A stretch of 64,000 nucleotides of DNA, from positions 49,902,443 to 49,966,442 of the forward strand of contig CP136068.1 of assembly GCA_032622095.1 (NCBI GenBank). Direction: 5' to 3'. Position numbers and translations under genes: made by a program. Every line of letters begins with the position of its first letter. Position 1 is the first letter of the stretch. Shown here piece after piece: positions 20,814-34,396 of the stretch. This DNA comes from Siphonodentalium dalli (lineage: Eukaryota; Mollusca; Scaphopoda; Gadilida; Siphonodentaliidae). The notes below the pieces were generated by a model that searched no databases, was not told where the DNA came from, and saw only the letters and a list, made by a program, of their open reading frames with translations.

Positions 20814-23800
20814 AGTCGGGGAGCCAATAAGGTCCACCTGCACCCCCCCGATGATTACAAATAACCTTATTTTTATTGTTCCCTATGGTATCCAGATAAA
20901 GAATCCGGAATTCTCCGAAAAATAAAGGTGGCCCTACTAGGTGCTAGAGCCATTTGAATCCAAGATGGCCGCCATTTCCTCTAATTCCGACCAGCTGTAT
21001 TTAATCGTTGTAATAGATCGGTTGTTAGCAAAAGACACAGACAAAATATATGCCATTTGTTGGTATGATGTCCTTCTTCAAAATGACGGCAAAAAATTTC
21101 GAAAAAAATTCAAAATGGCCGCCGAAAAATGACGTCATCTGCACGAAAATAGGAAATTTAATTAATATTTCACCATATCTTCCATTTTTCTTCACATTAA
21201 TCATTAGTAAATGGCAATGTTTTTGAGACAGTCATCAAGCGTGATATTATAGCGTCATTTTAAGACATTTGCCATTGACGAGGGTTCCGTAATAGATACA
21301 GAAAGAGGATTTGAAAAAGAGGGGTAAAATTTTCGATTTTTTGCAAGACGATTTTGATAGTCATTTTATCGACAAACCACACAGGCTGTTAATAGAATGT
21401 CAACAACTATGTGCTTTATTTTATTGGATGGATGTTTTACTTCAATGGGAATGAAATTGGTGTAGAAAATTTCCAAAATGGCCGCCGAAAATATGAAAAA
21501 TGGTAAATATTGCCCCAGGGTGTCCTGCAATGGCTTACAAGTTGTGGTTAATATATAAAATTGGCTAATCTGTATTATATACATTGCATACTAACATGTT
21601 TGATGCACCATGGATCATTGTTTCTATTGTCACCACTGACATCACCAGAAATATTGGATTTTTCTCTCACAAACTTGACATAAATTTCGGCAAAAATTCA
21701 CTTTTCAGGGTTGGACAATTGTTTTAAGTAAAATGCAACTATCATTGGTATCAAAGGTATTTATTGTATTGGTCTATCTTAAATGTGTCACACTACGGTG
21801 TTTATAGACCAAATTGCTCAAGATGGCTTCCAAAATGGCAACCAAATTTGTAAAAAGTTAATTTTTTACATATATCCCGAACATTATTCTCTGCGTTACC
21901 CGACAAGGTAGTAAATTGTGACTCACTTGGTTATTGTACGTGTTAGTTAATTAACTGACAACTACGTTCTATTATGTTTGTCCCAGTTCCGTATGGGGCA
22001 TGACAAATTCATTTTAAAGTTGCAGTATGGAATTTTGCGGAGAACCTCTTTTGTGTTTCTTGCCATATTATTGAAAGGAAATGGGCAGAACTTTGAAACG
22101 GAACTGAGATGAACCATAATATGTGGCTATTCTGGTCCATTATGATAAAACATATCAACTGGATACACGGTGGATGCCAAGATGGTAGCCAGGGAGTTAC
22201 TATATGGTCATAGATGAGGTGAATAGGTATACAGGGAGTTATTGTATGGTCAACGGTGAGATGAGTACATGTATGTATACAATTAGTGACTGTATGATCA
22301 TAAATGTAATGAATAGCTATACAGGGAGTGACTAAATGGTCATGTGTCAGGTGTATGAGTATACCCGGTGTTCCTGCTTGGTGACGTGTAGGTCATGTGT
22401 AGGTTATACGGGTATACACATGTGTTGCTATATGGTCATAGGCGAGGGGTATGTGTATATAGCGAGCGGCTATATGGCCATGGATGATGTGCATATGCAT
22501 ACATGGAGTGAATATACTGACATGGCTGGGGAGTATTAGTATTAGTGGCTATTCTGCTATGGTGTGACAAATAGGGATACGGGGAGTGACATGGCCAAGG
22601 GTGAGGTGAATATATATACAATGATTGACCATGATCATGTACGAATGTTTTGAATAGGTACACACGGTGTGACTATATGGCCATAGGTCAGATGAAGGAG
22701 TATACCAGGTGCCATGGGTGAGGGTATGTGTATGAAGCGAGTGGCTATATGACCATTGGTGAGGTGGATATGTATACCCGGGGTGACTCTATGGTCATTG
22801 TTGTGGTGTTGATGTATATATTGAATGTCTATTTGACCATGTGTGTGTGGAGAATAGGTATACATGGGATGACCGTATGGCCAATAGTGAGGTGAATGGG
22901 TATACAAGGAGTGACTCTATGGTTATGGGTCATGTTTAGGATTATACCCGGTGTGACTGCATTGTGACTCATGGCTGTATGGCCATCCATGGTCATGGGT
23001 CAGGTGTACGTTTATACAGTTGGTCACTATATTGTTATGTCTGTAGTGTTTATGTATATATGGAATGACTGTGTGGTAATGGGTGGCTATCGCTTTTCAC
23101 GTTTAAAGTTCCCCCATGTACACAAACACTATCATGGTGGAGAACTCTTTGATATGACCTCTCTATTGATTAACATATCCTTGCGTTATTGTGGAAAGCG
23201 ATAGCCACCCAAATTACACATGTACAACCCACCATGACCTCATATGTACATAAACACCACACAAATGACAATATAGTCACCCACTCTATACACATACACC
23301 TGACCATACAGCCATATTTGGTTATACTGGTACATGCCACAAATGACGATACAGCCATGAGTCACCATGCATGAACACCAAGTATACTCCTACACCTGAC
23401 CATATAGTCACTATGTGTATACATATTCACCACATTCACGATCATAGTCACTCATTGTATACCTATTCACCTCACCGTGGACCATACAGCCACTACATGT
23501 ATATCTATTCGCCATACCCATGACCATAGAGTCAATCCAGATATACATATACACCTCATCAATGGTGAGCCCATCCAAATATACCAATACCCGCACACAC
23601 GACCACTCATAAGTTTAATACTTGCATATACACCTCGCACATGACAATTCAGCAACTCAATGTATACTTATACACGCCATCCATGATCATTCATCTACAC
23701 CCTATACACCACCGATGATAATACATCCACAACATATATCAATATACGACCCACCCGTTACCAAAAGGGCACTCCCTATATAGCCACAGGTATGCATATA

Positions 23801-26069
23801 ACTTCAATCTTGACCGTACAGGCATACCAGGTGCACCTATACACATTACCCATAACCATAAAATCACTCCCTATTTATCTACGCACTCCATCCATGATCA
23901 TACAGACAGCACAAATATACATATACACCCACATGTCACAATGCAGCCACACACGGTACACATATACATCCCACCACGACATTACAGTCACTCCATATAT
24001 ACATAAACAACTCACAGATGACCATGTAGCTACTCTCGTTATATCTATACACCACAGCAATGCCCATACGGTCACAACGGCCACACACAACAATACACCG
24101 TACAGTCACTACATGTATACCGATTCACCTCACACATGCCCATACAGCCACTCCTTATATTCCTATGCATCTCACCATGGACACCCCACTCATAACCATA
24201 TAGTCACTCCTTGTATACATATTCACACCATTCATGCCCATACAGTAACTCCCTGTATATATATTCACCTCACCCTTGGCCATGTCACTCCCCGTATCCC
24301 TATTGTCACACCATAGCAGAATAGCCACTCAAGATATTCTAATACTCCCCAGCCATGTCAGTATATTCACTCCATGTATGCATATGCACATCATCCATGC
24401 CCATATAGCCGCTCGCTATATACACATACCCCTCGCCCATGACCATATAGCAACACATGTGTATACCCGTATAACCTACACATGACCATACCGCCACATC
24501 ACCAAGCAGGAACACCGGGTATACTCATACACCTGACACATGACCATTTAGTCACTCCCTGTATAGCTATTCATTACATTTATGATCATACAGTCACTAA
24601 TTGTATACATACATGTACTCATCTCACCGTTGACCATACAATAACTCCCTGTATACCTATTCACCTCATCTATGACCATATAGTAACTCCCTGGCTATCA
24701 TCTTGGCATCCACCGTGTATCCAGTTGATATGTTTTATCATAATGGACCAGAATAGCCACATATTATGGTTCATCTCAGTTCCGTTTCAAAGTTCTGCCC
24801 ATTTCCTTTCAATAATATGGCAAGAAACACAAAAGAGGTTCTCCGCAAAATTCCATACTGCAACTTTAAAATGAATTTGTCATGCCCCATACGGAACTGG
24901 GACAAACATAATAGAACGTAGTTGTCAGTTAATTAACTAACACGTACAATAACCAAGTGAGTCACAATTTACTACCTTGTCGGATAACGCAGAGAATAAT
25001 GTTCGGGATATATGTAAAAAATTAACTTTTTACAAATTTGGTTGCCATTTTGGAAGCCATCTTGAGCAATTTGGTCTATAAACACCGTAGTGTGACACAT
25101 TTAAGATAGACCAATACAATAAATACCTTTGATACCAATGATAGTTGCATTTTACTTAAAACAATTGTCCAACCCTGAAAAGTGAATTTTTGCCGAAATT
25201 TATGTCAAGTTTGTGAGAGAAAAATCCAATATTTCTGGTGATGTCAGTGGTGACAATAGAAACAATGATCCATGGTGCATCAGACATGTTAGTATGCAAT
25301 GTATATAATACAGATTAGCCAATTTTATATATTAACCACAACTTGTAAGCCATTGCAGGACACCCTGGGGCAATATTTACCATTTTTCATATTTTCGGCG
25401 GCCATTTTGGAAATTTTCTACACCAATTTCATTCCCATTGAAGTAAAACATCCGTCCAATAAAATAAAGCACATAGTTGTTGACATTCTATTAACAGCCT
25501 GTGTGGTTTGTCGATAAAATGACTATCAAAATCGTCTTGCAAAAAATCGAAAATTTTACCCCTCTTTTTCAAATCCTCTTTCTGTATCTATTACGGAACC
25601 CTCGTCAATGGCAAATGTCTTAAAATGACGCTATAATATCACGCTTGATGACTGTCTCAAAAACATTGCCATTTACTAATGATTAATGTGAAGAAAAATG
25701 GAAGATATGGTGAAATATTAATTAAATTTCCTATTTTCGTGCAGATGACGTCATTTTTCGGCGGCCATTTTGAATTTTTTTCGAAATTTTTTGCCGTCAT
25801 TTTGAAGAAGGACATCATACCAACAAATGGCATATATTTTGTCTGTGTCTTTTGCTAACAACCGATATATTACAACGATTAAATACAGCTGGTCGGAATT
25901 AGAGGAAATGGCGGCCATCTTGGATTCAAATGGCTCTAGCACCTAGTAGGGCCACCTTTATTTTTCGGAGAATTCCGGATTCTTTATCTGGATACCATAG
26001 GGAACAATAAAAATAAGGTTATTTGTAATCATCGGGGGGGTGCAGGTGGACCTTATTGGCTCCCCGACT
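20814..26069. mobile_element. 5.3-kb palindromic foldback element
   Basis: It begins AGTCGGGGAGCCAATAAGG and ends with its complement. The outer arms, 20814-22621 and 24253-26069, are inverted copies of about 1.8 kb with only scattered differences. The central part is a degenerate minisatellite that also inverts around 23145. Its flanks GATTT (20809-20813) and AATTT (26070-26074) fit a short duplication of the target, whose uninterrupted form can be read in the right arm of the host element. No coding capacity: the short frames in the arms are mirror images of each other. The architecture resembles Drosophila FB and sea urchin TU elements. Confidence 0.85.
22190..24710. repeat. Inverted-symmetric minisatellite, about 42-bp period
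   Basis: Degenerate units of roughly 42 bp built around GGGAGTGACTATATGGTCAT and GTGTATAC. On the left the units run one way and on the right they run as complements. The switch lies between TGGGTGGCTATCGCTTT (23079-23095) and its complement (about 23194-23210). The outer units are nearly identical between arms; the inner ones have diverged and differ in number. Open frames here are a by-product of repeats without in-phase stops. Confidence 0.85.
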
Positions 26070-26883
26070 AATTTCTTCCCCAAAATATCCCAGAAAATCA
26101 TACTTTTCACATTCATCACAGACAGCTGTCGCAACAACCTATATACCGGTCGAAAGGCCGGTTTCCCCCCCCACAAATTCATATTTTGAGTATTTTCACG
26201 GACTGTCTCAAAATTCCAAATTTCATCTTTTTATGCAGGTACCCACCTCGAAAATACTGTCCGGTTAGTCCTGTACACCCCGGAATTTAGTTGCAATCCA
26301 CCAGACCCGGCGGACAGTTTTTGTTGTTCAATCAAGAGTCGAAATGGATTAGTTGGTTGGCTGCCTTTCGTTAACTGTGGCACGTTTTTGGGCAACTGCT
26401 TTTCTGTTGCAACTATAGTATACTGATCAAGTTTAGTTACCGAGTACAGTTTGCAATTTGTTCTCATATATTCGTTCAGATCGTGTAAGGTCATTAACCA
26501 AAAAATCATTTATGGAAATATTGTTAGAACAAGAATATTACAATGCCCTCCATGACCAAAGCCGTAGCAACAGGATTGTTTTGATGGTGGGAGGTGTAGA
26601 TGTATTTTCCAATAGTTTGATATTTCAGCCAGTATATAGCGTGAAATTTGATACTTAAAAAACAATTAAAATTCGATTAATTTCAGAAAAAACAAATCTG
26701 GACCCATGGCTGTTCTTTTTCATTATGGCCACTTTCGGGACCCACCACCCGAGTTTTGATTACGATTGTATAAAGTTTTGACTACATTTTTCGGGTATAT
26801 ATACACCCCTTTATTTTTATGTTTTAAACTACAGGCACCCACCCATATTTCGGAGAATTTTCGCTAATATTACATACTATAGC

Positions 26884-27768
26884 ATAGCCATCAAATTCAC
26901 ATTTCATAATTAATTGCAGTTAAGCAATAGCACTTAAGCATAATTATTTGCGATTAAGCGCAATTCATGGTTATACTGTATGTAACTATGTACCCCTGGT
27001 GAATAAATAGGTGTATCTATAACTAAACCTGAACTCATATTGACATATCACCTCCTTGTTTTCATTGCTTTGGATAGTTGGGATTGTGAACTAGCCTAAA
27101 TTCTTTATCAAAATGGTTGACTCGCTACAGTATTACCTTCTGTTTTAGTCGAGTCGAGGAACCAACCCATCAAAGCTCAAGTGTGATCAGATATCGATTA
27201 TTGAAGTTTGTTATTTCAATTGATTTCTGCCCAGAAACACGCCGTGAAAAGGGTGGTTTCGGTCAAAATTGCGGATGAAGATTGATAACTCTAAAACAAG
27301 TGGTAATACGGTAAAATTTCGTGATACTTTAGTAATTATACGGCCATATTTTGTTGAACAAAATGTTTATAAATCACACGTTTTTGGGAAATTTGATACC
27401 ATAGTTGACAGTGGTCAGCATTATTTTTTGCAGTTAATCGATTCTGATAACTAAAGCTTATTTTGAAGAAATAGTGTTGTTGTTGTTGTTGTTGTTGTAG
27501 TTGTATCTTTATAATATGGGTCTTTCTGATCGGATTGAGGACCTTTAGTTTAAATTAGCCAAATGCAGATACACCCGGTCATGCTAATAGTTAGGTTATA
27601 TGGGTAGTTACACTTACTCTCAAGCAACTCATAGCGCTTAATCGCAATTAATTGCACTTAAGCGCAATTCATTTCAATTATGCGCAAATGCCATATGTGT
27701 GCTTCAGCGCGAAATGTGGTATATGCGCTTAAGCGCAATTCATTATTAAATGTGAATTTGACCTCCCT
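26884..27768. mobile_element. Probable inverted-repeat element with TTAAG palindromes
   Basis: AAATTCACATTT near 26893 is matched by its complement at 27749-27760. Next to both are self-complementary motifs of the type AATTGCGCTTAAGCGCAATT. The interior has a fragment (about 27150-27215) resembling part of the repeats near 48220 and 43110 (TCGAGGAACC, CATCAAAGCTCA), and a GTT run. The outermost bases are diverged, so the borders are approximate and no target duplication is claimed. Confidence 0.5.
27476..27498. repeat. GTT trinucleotide run
   Basis: About seven uninterrupted GTT units. Low-complexity sequence inside the preceding element. Confidence 0.9.
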
Positions 27769-29152
27769 CCAATTATTTGTCTATATATATGAACGAGTAG
27801 GGTCTGTCTGCATGTCTTCTGTCCGCTTAAATTTGAATATATAAGCGACAATTTGCGTTAAAAACTTCCCAACCAAATTATCCAGTATGTGAATCTATGT
27901 GGAAACAATTAATTATGGCGCGATTTGAATACAACAGGACAAAAATCACGTGCCTATATATTTACAAAAGTAACTTGCATCTGGTTCCACATTCAGTTGT
28001 ACGCTATAGATTGGAATTTTACCCGCTATATACATGTAGGAAACACAACACTTCTACATTAATGGACAGCCAAGGTGGGATTAAGAATACAACAACTCGA
28101 AAGAACACTGGAGTTTTCCTGATGATGTTTCTATTCTCTATATCAACCGAGAGTACCAATATTTCGTATAGTGTTGTATAGTATAGTATTGTATAGTATT
28201 TTATTATAAATAATTTTTATATTTTTTATTTTCAATAATTTTATTTTCAAACTTTCATTCGGGTGTTGTAAAATCCCATCGTCGATTGCCTCAGCGAAGC
28301 CGCAAGCCTTTGCCCCACAGTGGTTACATATATGAAGGCAGGCATGCGATCCTCTCGTCAGTGGCACCTGGAATTATAAAATAATATCGCTTAGTGGACT
28401 TGAACTTAAGCTAATATTAGTAACAGATATAGCTGTACACCCCTCCGACTGTATGTTTTAGTCCCCTCCTCATTGTTTTAACCATTGCTGAATATTGAAA
28501 ACAATAATTTTCTAAGTCGAAAAATGTCATATAACTCCACACAAAAAGGTCTGACATATTTCATAATCATATATGTTCGCATGTTCCCATGGTACTAAAT
28601 ATATATATGCCAAGCCAAAAAAACAAATGACCGCAAAACTTAGGAATAAAAACTCGGAAAATTGCATCCACGAAAGGACGAACAAGCTGCTTCCTATATA
28701 ACCCCACAAGTTGTGGGCCACAACTCGTTGGGAGTGTATAATCAAATATAAAGGGTAACAATCGGCACACCGCTGCATTTTTCTGAAAAAAGTTGGATGT
28801 AAATCATTTTTTTTTATGTCGGCCTTCCGAGAGTGATGACAAGTCAGAGTTAACAATATGACATACATCAAAAGTTATATGTTTACCAAACATGTACTTC
28901 GTAGTTGGATTTCAGTTACAGGTTACAGTTCAGTTATATATATAAGTCACCGCCTGGATGTTATGTTGTACCAGGATAAATATACAACATTATGAACACC
29001 CAGAACCATTGTGGCCATGCAAAAGTCAAATGAAACGCCCATCATCTGCGGCAAAATTGCTTTTTCGACCAGAAATTGAAGATGGCAGACCTCAGCAAAA
29101 TCACGACTAAGCGGACAGATTTTTTACAACTAATGATTAAATTTTTCGGGAC
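27769..29152. other. Interior of the Transib-like element, no gene recognised
   Basis: Contains GTATAGTATTGTATAGTATT low-complexity sequence near 28165-28205 and short open frames on both strands without recognisable motifs. No transposase signature was seen in any frame by eye. Confidence 0.5.
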
Positions 29153-30055
29153 TAACCGGACAGTATTTTCGAGGTGGGTACCTACATCAAAAGATGAAAT
29201 TTGGAATTTTGAGACAGTCCGTGAAAATACTCAAAATATGCATTTGTGGGGGGAAAACAGGCCTTTCGATCGGTATATAGGTTGTTGCGACAGTTGTCTG
29301 CGATGAATGTGAAAAGTATGATTTTCTGGGATATTTTGGGGAAGAAATTTGTTCGCGGCGATGATTAAATGATATTTTTTCCGCGATCGAACAATGGCAA
29401 CTGACTTAAATTGATCGTCAGTGTCCGAACATTAGCGAAGAAATATTCACTCACCTTCAGTTGGTCAGATATGGTAACCAAGCATTTATTTTCCAAAATA
29501 AACGTCAAAAAATGTCAACAAATATTTGTCGACAGATATTTCCCCACCTCGAAATCTACGACTTCCGGTTTTGGTTCGTGTCCGTTGATCCACTGTGATA
29601 CCAGCCTGACATTTGTAAAAAGAAATGGGTTTTGTAAATGTTTTTGGGGATCTTAAGCAACATATATTTTCTTAAAGCCCATATACTGGAGACATTGAAA
29701 CCAATGTTGACAGGCTTCTTATTGCTTTGATGCCTCAAAAATGGTGTTACCATAGCAAAAGAATGTGATTTCTAATAATTATGGAAAATGACCATATATG
29801 AATTATTTTAGTGATAGCTGTGGACTTATTGCTGGATATAGTTATATAATAATATTTATATGTATACATTCTTCAACGCGGACCGCTACTACTCATACCA
29901 AGGGTCAAGGTCACTATGAAAGGTCATTGTCAACACTTGCTGTTTTTATCAATTTACTTCCTATTATTTGTCTTTATGATGAACCTAGGAAACATTTTGT
30001 TTACCAATGACAGGGCGATGGGGAAGATTGTTTTATCCCAAATGAGCATGGATTT

Positions 30056-30545
30056 CTGATCCTCCCAAAGTGGGTGGAGGGGTAACATTATTTGTGTATC
30101 TGCGCAAGTTTGTCTATTACGGTGGTTTCTACGCGCAATGGAGTGATTTCCTGGTGAAATTAACCATCTGTCTGGTCTTTTGTCTACGCTTAAATGGAAA
30201 ACGGCTATATAGATACATGTATCGTATTGTTACAATGCCAAGTCGTTTCAAGTGTTATACGTAAATTACCATGCGTCTTACCCTGGTTAATTGTGTTGAT
30301 AAACGAACGAGCCAAAGATTTTTTCGGGGACATTTGGTCATATTGAAGATGACAATCTAATTTCTTATAATAACGATGGCACACAGAATATACCCACAGT
30401 CACAGAGAGTACCAATTTATCACCCAGTGTCGAGTAGAATTTATCACCCGGTGTCGAGTAGAATTTATCACCCGGTGTCCAGTATAATTGTGCCTCACAA
30501 GATTACGAGTGGTGAAAATTCAATACTCTCCACTCAAGCAAGAGG
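30056..30545. repeat. Duplicated 1.5-kb segment, copy C (right part)
   Basis: It matches 1043-1477 of copy A in the same orientation. Together with 18661-20560 it forms the second copy, separated by the 9-kb element. A phrase GTGTCGAGTAGAATTTATCACCC is tandemly repeated near 30427-30480. The 450 bp before it (29603-30055) has no counterpart in copy A and no recognised content. Confidence 0.8.
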
Positions 30546-30699
30546 GAAGACGAATAAATTGATACATATATAATTGTATTATTTTATTATAATTGTTGCC
30601 ATTTAATATCCAAATATACAGACTGTTGGCCTCTTTACAAGTTCAATTGATTTATTATTTGTCCATCCTGTCCTCCATACATTTTTATGTTTACCCATA

Positions 30700-31510
30700 C
30701 CATAGTATGGTAAACATAATGTCGACGTCCGGATTGACCACACGTCGTGTGTCCGTCCGTCCGTCCGTCCGTCCGTCTGTCTGTCTGTCTGTCTGTCCGT
30801 GGACACTTTACGCATGGTGCGATAACTCAAAAATGTTCTATCCGATCGGAACCAAATTTTGTATATGAGTTTCTCAGACCAAAATACAGATCGAGTTCAA
30901 ATATGGGTTTGATCCGAATTTTTTTTTTACGGAGTTATGGCCTTTTTCGACCTCGAATTCACGCATGCTGTCATAACTCGAACACTTTTTATCTGATCGG
31001 ATTAAATTTGGTATGCGAGTTTCAGAGCCCAAAATACAGATCGAGTTCGAATATTGGTTTGATCCGATTTATTTTAAAGGAGTTATGACCCTTTAAAAAA
31101 AAAAAAAAAAGATGCTAAAACCGAAGTATATTTTGTCCGATTGTGTTCATATTTGATATGTAGGTTTATGATGACATGCCCCTCATCTATATAGTTTTTG
31201 GTATTGATTGGTTGATCGGTTTAGAAAATAATTAACCCTTTACACACATGCTATCCAATGCAATAAGTTGAACATATTTCTTCTGATCTGCCTCATATTT
31301 CTTACCTAGGTTTTTCTTAGCACGTTCTTCGTTTGTATGGTTTTTGGTATTGTTTAATTAACCCTTTTCACTCTTATGTTTACTTAGAATTCACCCAAGC
31401 TGCTATGACTCAAAACATTTTTCATCTGATCAGCACCAAATTACAGATCGAGTTCGAATATGGGTTTGATCCGATATATTTTAACAGAGTTATGACCCTT
31501 TATAATTCAA
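30700..31510. repeat. GTCC/GTCT microsatellite and degenerate 135-bp repeats
   Basis: A GTCC run followed by a GTCT run (about 30747-30800) is followed by about three degenerate copies (near 30815, 30955 and 31385) of a block. The block contains ATAACTC, CTGATCGG, ACAGATCGAGTTCGAATATGG and GAGTTATG..CCTTT. No coding capacity. The arrangement looks like a dispersed repeat family, perhaps one common in molluscs; that is an impression, not a match. Confidence 0.65.
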
Positions 31511-32741
31511 GTAATTACTGCTGGGAATTTTAAGAGAACATTCTGGCAGACCATGTGTGTAATTGAAATGAGTTAATTATCACTAGGGACATGCTATAAA
31601 GCCTGATAGTGGTACTCTTGGCTGGCAGGATTTGTTATCATATTAACGTCAAATTGATTGATGGCTATATGGTGGAGTTCTGTTTTCTGTGCAATATTAA
31701 GTTAACCCCTTTACTGAAACAGGTTCATTACTAAAGTTTATGTAAACACTATAGGACACCTATTCTAAAATATTAAATTGAAATAGTCCATTGTTACTTT
31801 GTAGGGATGTTTTACAGACATTGTTGTCTACATACACTGTTGTCTTATCTTAGACAAAAATTAATCCACACATTCCCAGTTCCATGATATGATGTCGTTG
31901 CAAATGATTAACCCTCTCCACACATCATATGGTTTTGATGCTTTTCATTTGATCATTCTCCTATATTATGTTCAGGTTGATAGTGATCCACTTTTGATTT
32001 GCATGGATTTGGGATTAAAATTAAACCATTCCAAAGACACATATTATGTGATAGACAGATATAATATTATCCATTTCACTTTTATCCAGGTTCAGTAAGG
32101 GTTTCAATAAATCACCAATTATATATTCATCATTAGAGGAAATGTCTTATTTTGAAATTCCCTCAATTGCATTTGGGCTCCAGGGTAATATTAATGGTGC
32201 TGGTATTCTTGAGACTGACTTATTGTATGGGTTTCTAAATCCAATGACATGCTTTGTATAGACTATTTTGTGTTTATCAGTTCATTAGTTTGGGTAAGAT
32301 TAACCCTATTCTATCCGATTTGATAACTCAAATATTTCCATTGATTATGTTTATACATGTAGTTCTTGGCATAGTTGACAAGAACACACCCCTAACTTGC
32401 ATAGTGAGAGGGTCATTTGGTTTATTTGCTTAAAAATGTTAACATCCTCCGCCAATCCTGTTGACACAATGTGATAACTAAATATTTTTCACATGATCAC
32501 TATATTAAGTGTGAATTGTTGAAACTTTAGCACTCATGAAAAGGTTGATGTAAGGATGTATAAAATTTATAAAAATAGCTAATCGCTATCGCCAAGGTAT
32601 GGGTTAAACATCTGCCGATCGTGATCGGCCTCTCGTTAAATAGTCCCAGTTGCAAATGTCTTGCTTATTATTGCCATTTTTTTCAGAATAATGTACTCAT
32701 AATTTGACTTCATTTATAAAAATGGTGTTCCTTCTTCTGCA
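31511..32741. other. No gene recognised
   Basis: AT-rich sequence. A phrase of the type TTAACCCTTTNCAC recurs (near 31231, 31359, 31704 and 31909), suggesting decayed copies of the preceding repeat. No coding feature supported. Confidence 0.5.
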
Positions 32742-34396
32742 AAGGTAAATGAAAATTAGAATCAGATGTCAGTGCTCTACCACGGAAAAACATATATGAT
32801 GCTACATCTGTTACCAGAGTTTAACGATGAAAGTGGAAGTAGATATAAAAGTTCTCCGGTACCTAAAGTGAACTTATTATAAAATATTACAAATCTCTCT
32901 TAATTACTCTTATGATGTTCATATTTCAAAATTTTCATGCATTCCTCAACATGTGTTCTACACCCATGTGAAGTTCCATTGTGTACGGTTGTGGATTTAT
33001 CAAGATATTACCAAATTACCTGACACACCCAAAAATGGAAATGTTTTGGTCAAACGTGCGTCTCCCCCTTAAGCTGCGTTCCGCAGATGGCAAAAATCGT
33101 CTGGCAAATTGTCATCAAATTCGTCATCAAATTCGTCATCAATGGCTATCTATTTTATATTTTTGGGTGGCACATTTTGGAATTACACAACATGTGTTTA
33201 ATGACGAATCGCTTAAATATTAGAGCTATGAAATACATGGCTGATTCTTGACAGGTATTTGAAGGCCAATTTAGAGCAAGTTACAGTCAGTTGCATAACC
33301 CCCTGCTTGCTACTGGTAAATGGTAAATTATGAAGTTTATCGTTCATATCCAAGCATGCACCATCCTCCACGACGAATTGTCCATACAATATTGGTGGTA
33401 TTTTCCTGATTTGTTGCGGGAACCTTTAGCTACAAACGTTCATTTGCATGTTATGGAATTTCATGGCCAATTACCTCAGAAGAGCCACCAGCCTGTGTCT
33501 CATAATGGTCACATCTGAAGATATGTACGCATGTCGTCAGAAGTATATAGCACCTGGCATTACTAAATGTTGTATATACACCCATATACCTGTTTTACTT
33601 CCCTCATGATTGTTTTTCTTATGACTTAATTGTCAAATTACGTTTCAATGACACATCACTCAGTCTATTATGATAACGAAATATCCAGAAATGACCATGG
33701 TTAGACTTCAGGAATTGGATATCAGTTTCCTGTGTCGCGTGTATAAGACACAGCTTAAAGATCATGTTGTAGCCGGGGAAATATAAAGATCCTGGACATC
33801 ATAACATCATCGCTATGCAAAAATAAAATGAAGATCATATATAATCTGCGAAAAAAGTGTTTTTTCCACAATAAATTCTTGAGGGTATTCTTCAGTCGAA
33901 TCACGACTAAGCGGACAAATATTTAGCGACTAATGATTAAATGTTTTGGGACTAACCGGGCAGTAATTTCGAAGTGGGCACTTGTATATAAATGTGAAAT
34001 TTGAATACTGAAACATTCCATGACAATACTCAATATATATATGCATTTTGTGGAAGGAGGAAAGGATCGGTATAATTTCTGTGGCGAAAATTGGCTGAGA
34101 TGATTGTGTAAATTTACATTTTCTGGGATACTTTGTGGAAGAAATCGTCGCGCGGCGATAATTAAATTTCATTTTTCCGTGGTAGAGCACTGACATCTGA
34201 TTCTAACTTATCGCTGGCTGTCGAATATTAGTGACGAAATTTTCATTTACCTTAAACTGTTTACAAGTGGCGTCTAAATGTGTTTAGAGCCGTGAAAATG
34301 GTATCAGAATGTGTCTGCAAACTTTGCCAACACAAATTCCTCGCCTTGGACTCTTCGACTTCCGGTTTTCGTTTGTGTCAGTTGATCCACTCTGTG
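32742..34396. mobile_element. Second Transib-like element, decayed
   Basis: Bases about 33780-34396 align with 28965-29597 of the 9-kb element. They share CACGACTAAGCGGACA, GGGACTAACCGG, GATCATCC-type inner phrases and a terminus TTGATCCACTCTGTG. That terminus differs from the canonical one by a 2-bp AG insertion. On the left only about 45 bp of inverted repeat remain (32742-32790, complement of 34163-34260, with a deletion). The interior has short open frames without recognisable motifs. Confidence 0.65.

Larger units (their letters stand above)
20561..29597. mobile_element. Transib/RAG-like element, 9.0 kb, CACAGTG termini
   Basis: Both ends read CACAGTGGATCAACGGACAC (right end as complement) and are flanked by the exact 5-bp repeat ATACC (20556-20560 and 29598-29602). 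CAC-type heptamer termini and 5-bp duplications are the hallmark of Transib and RAG-family transposons. The terminal inverted repeat is about 460 bp: left part 20561-20813 plus 26075-26270, right part 29153-29597. The left repeat is split by a 5.3-kb foldback element. The interior (26271-29152) shows no transposase and contains a further inverted-repeat element, so this is a non-autonomous or decayed copy. A diverged relative is at 32742-34396. Confidence 0.8.

Noticed and set aside
21130-21137. Perfect CRE palindrome TGACGTCA and repeated ATGGCCGCC motifs in the foldback arms
   Set aside because: Real as strings but with no gene nearby, and duplicated only because of the palindrome. Not enough to call regulatory sites.
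20941-21584. Short frames in the foldback arms repeated at 25299-25942
   Set aside because: They are identical because the arms are inverted copies. Composition and lack of motifs give no support for coding.
22190-24710. Repetitive His/Tyr/Thr-rich proteins encoded in the minisatellite
   Set aside because: They arise because the 42-bp period is a multiple of three and carries few stops. Frames exist on both strands and change between arms.
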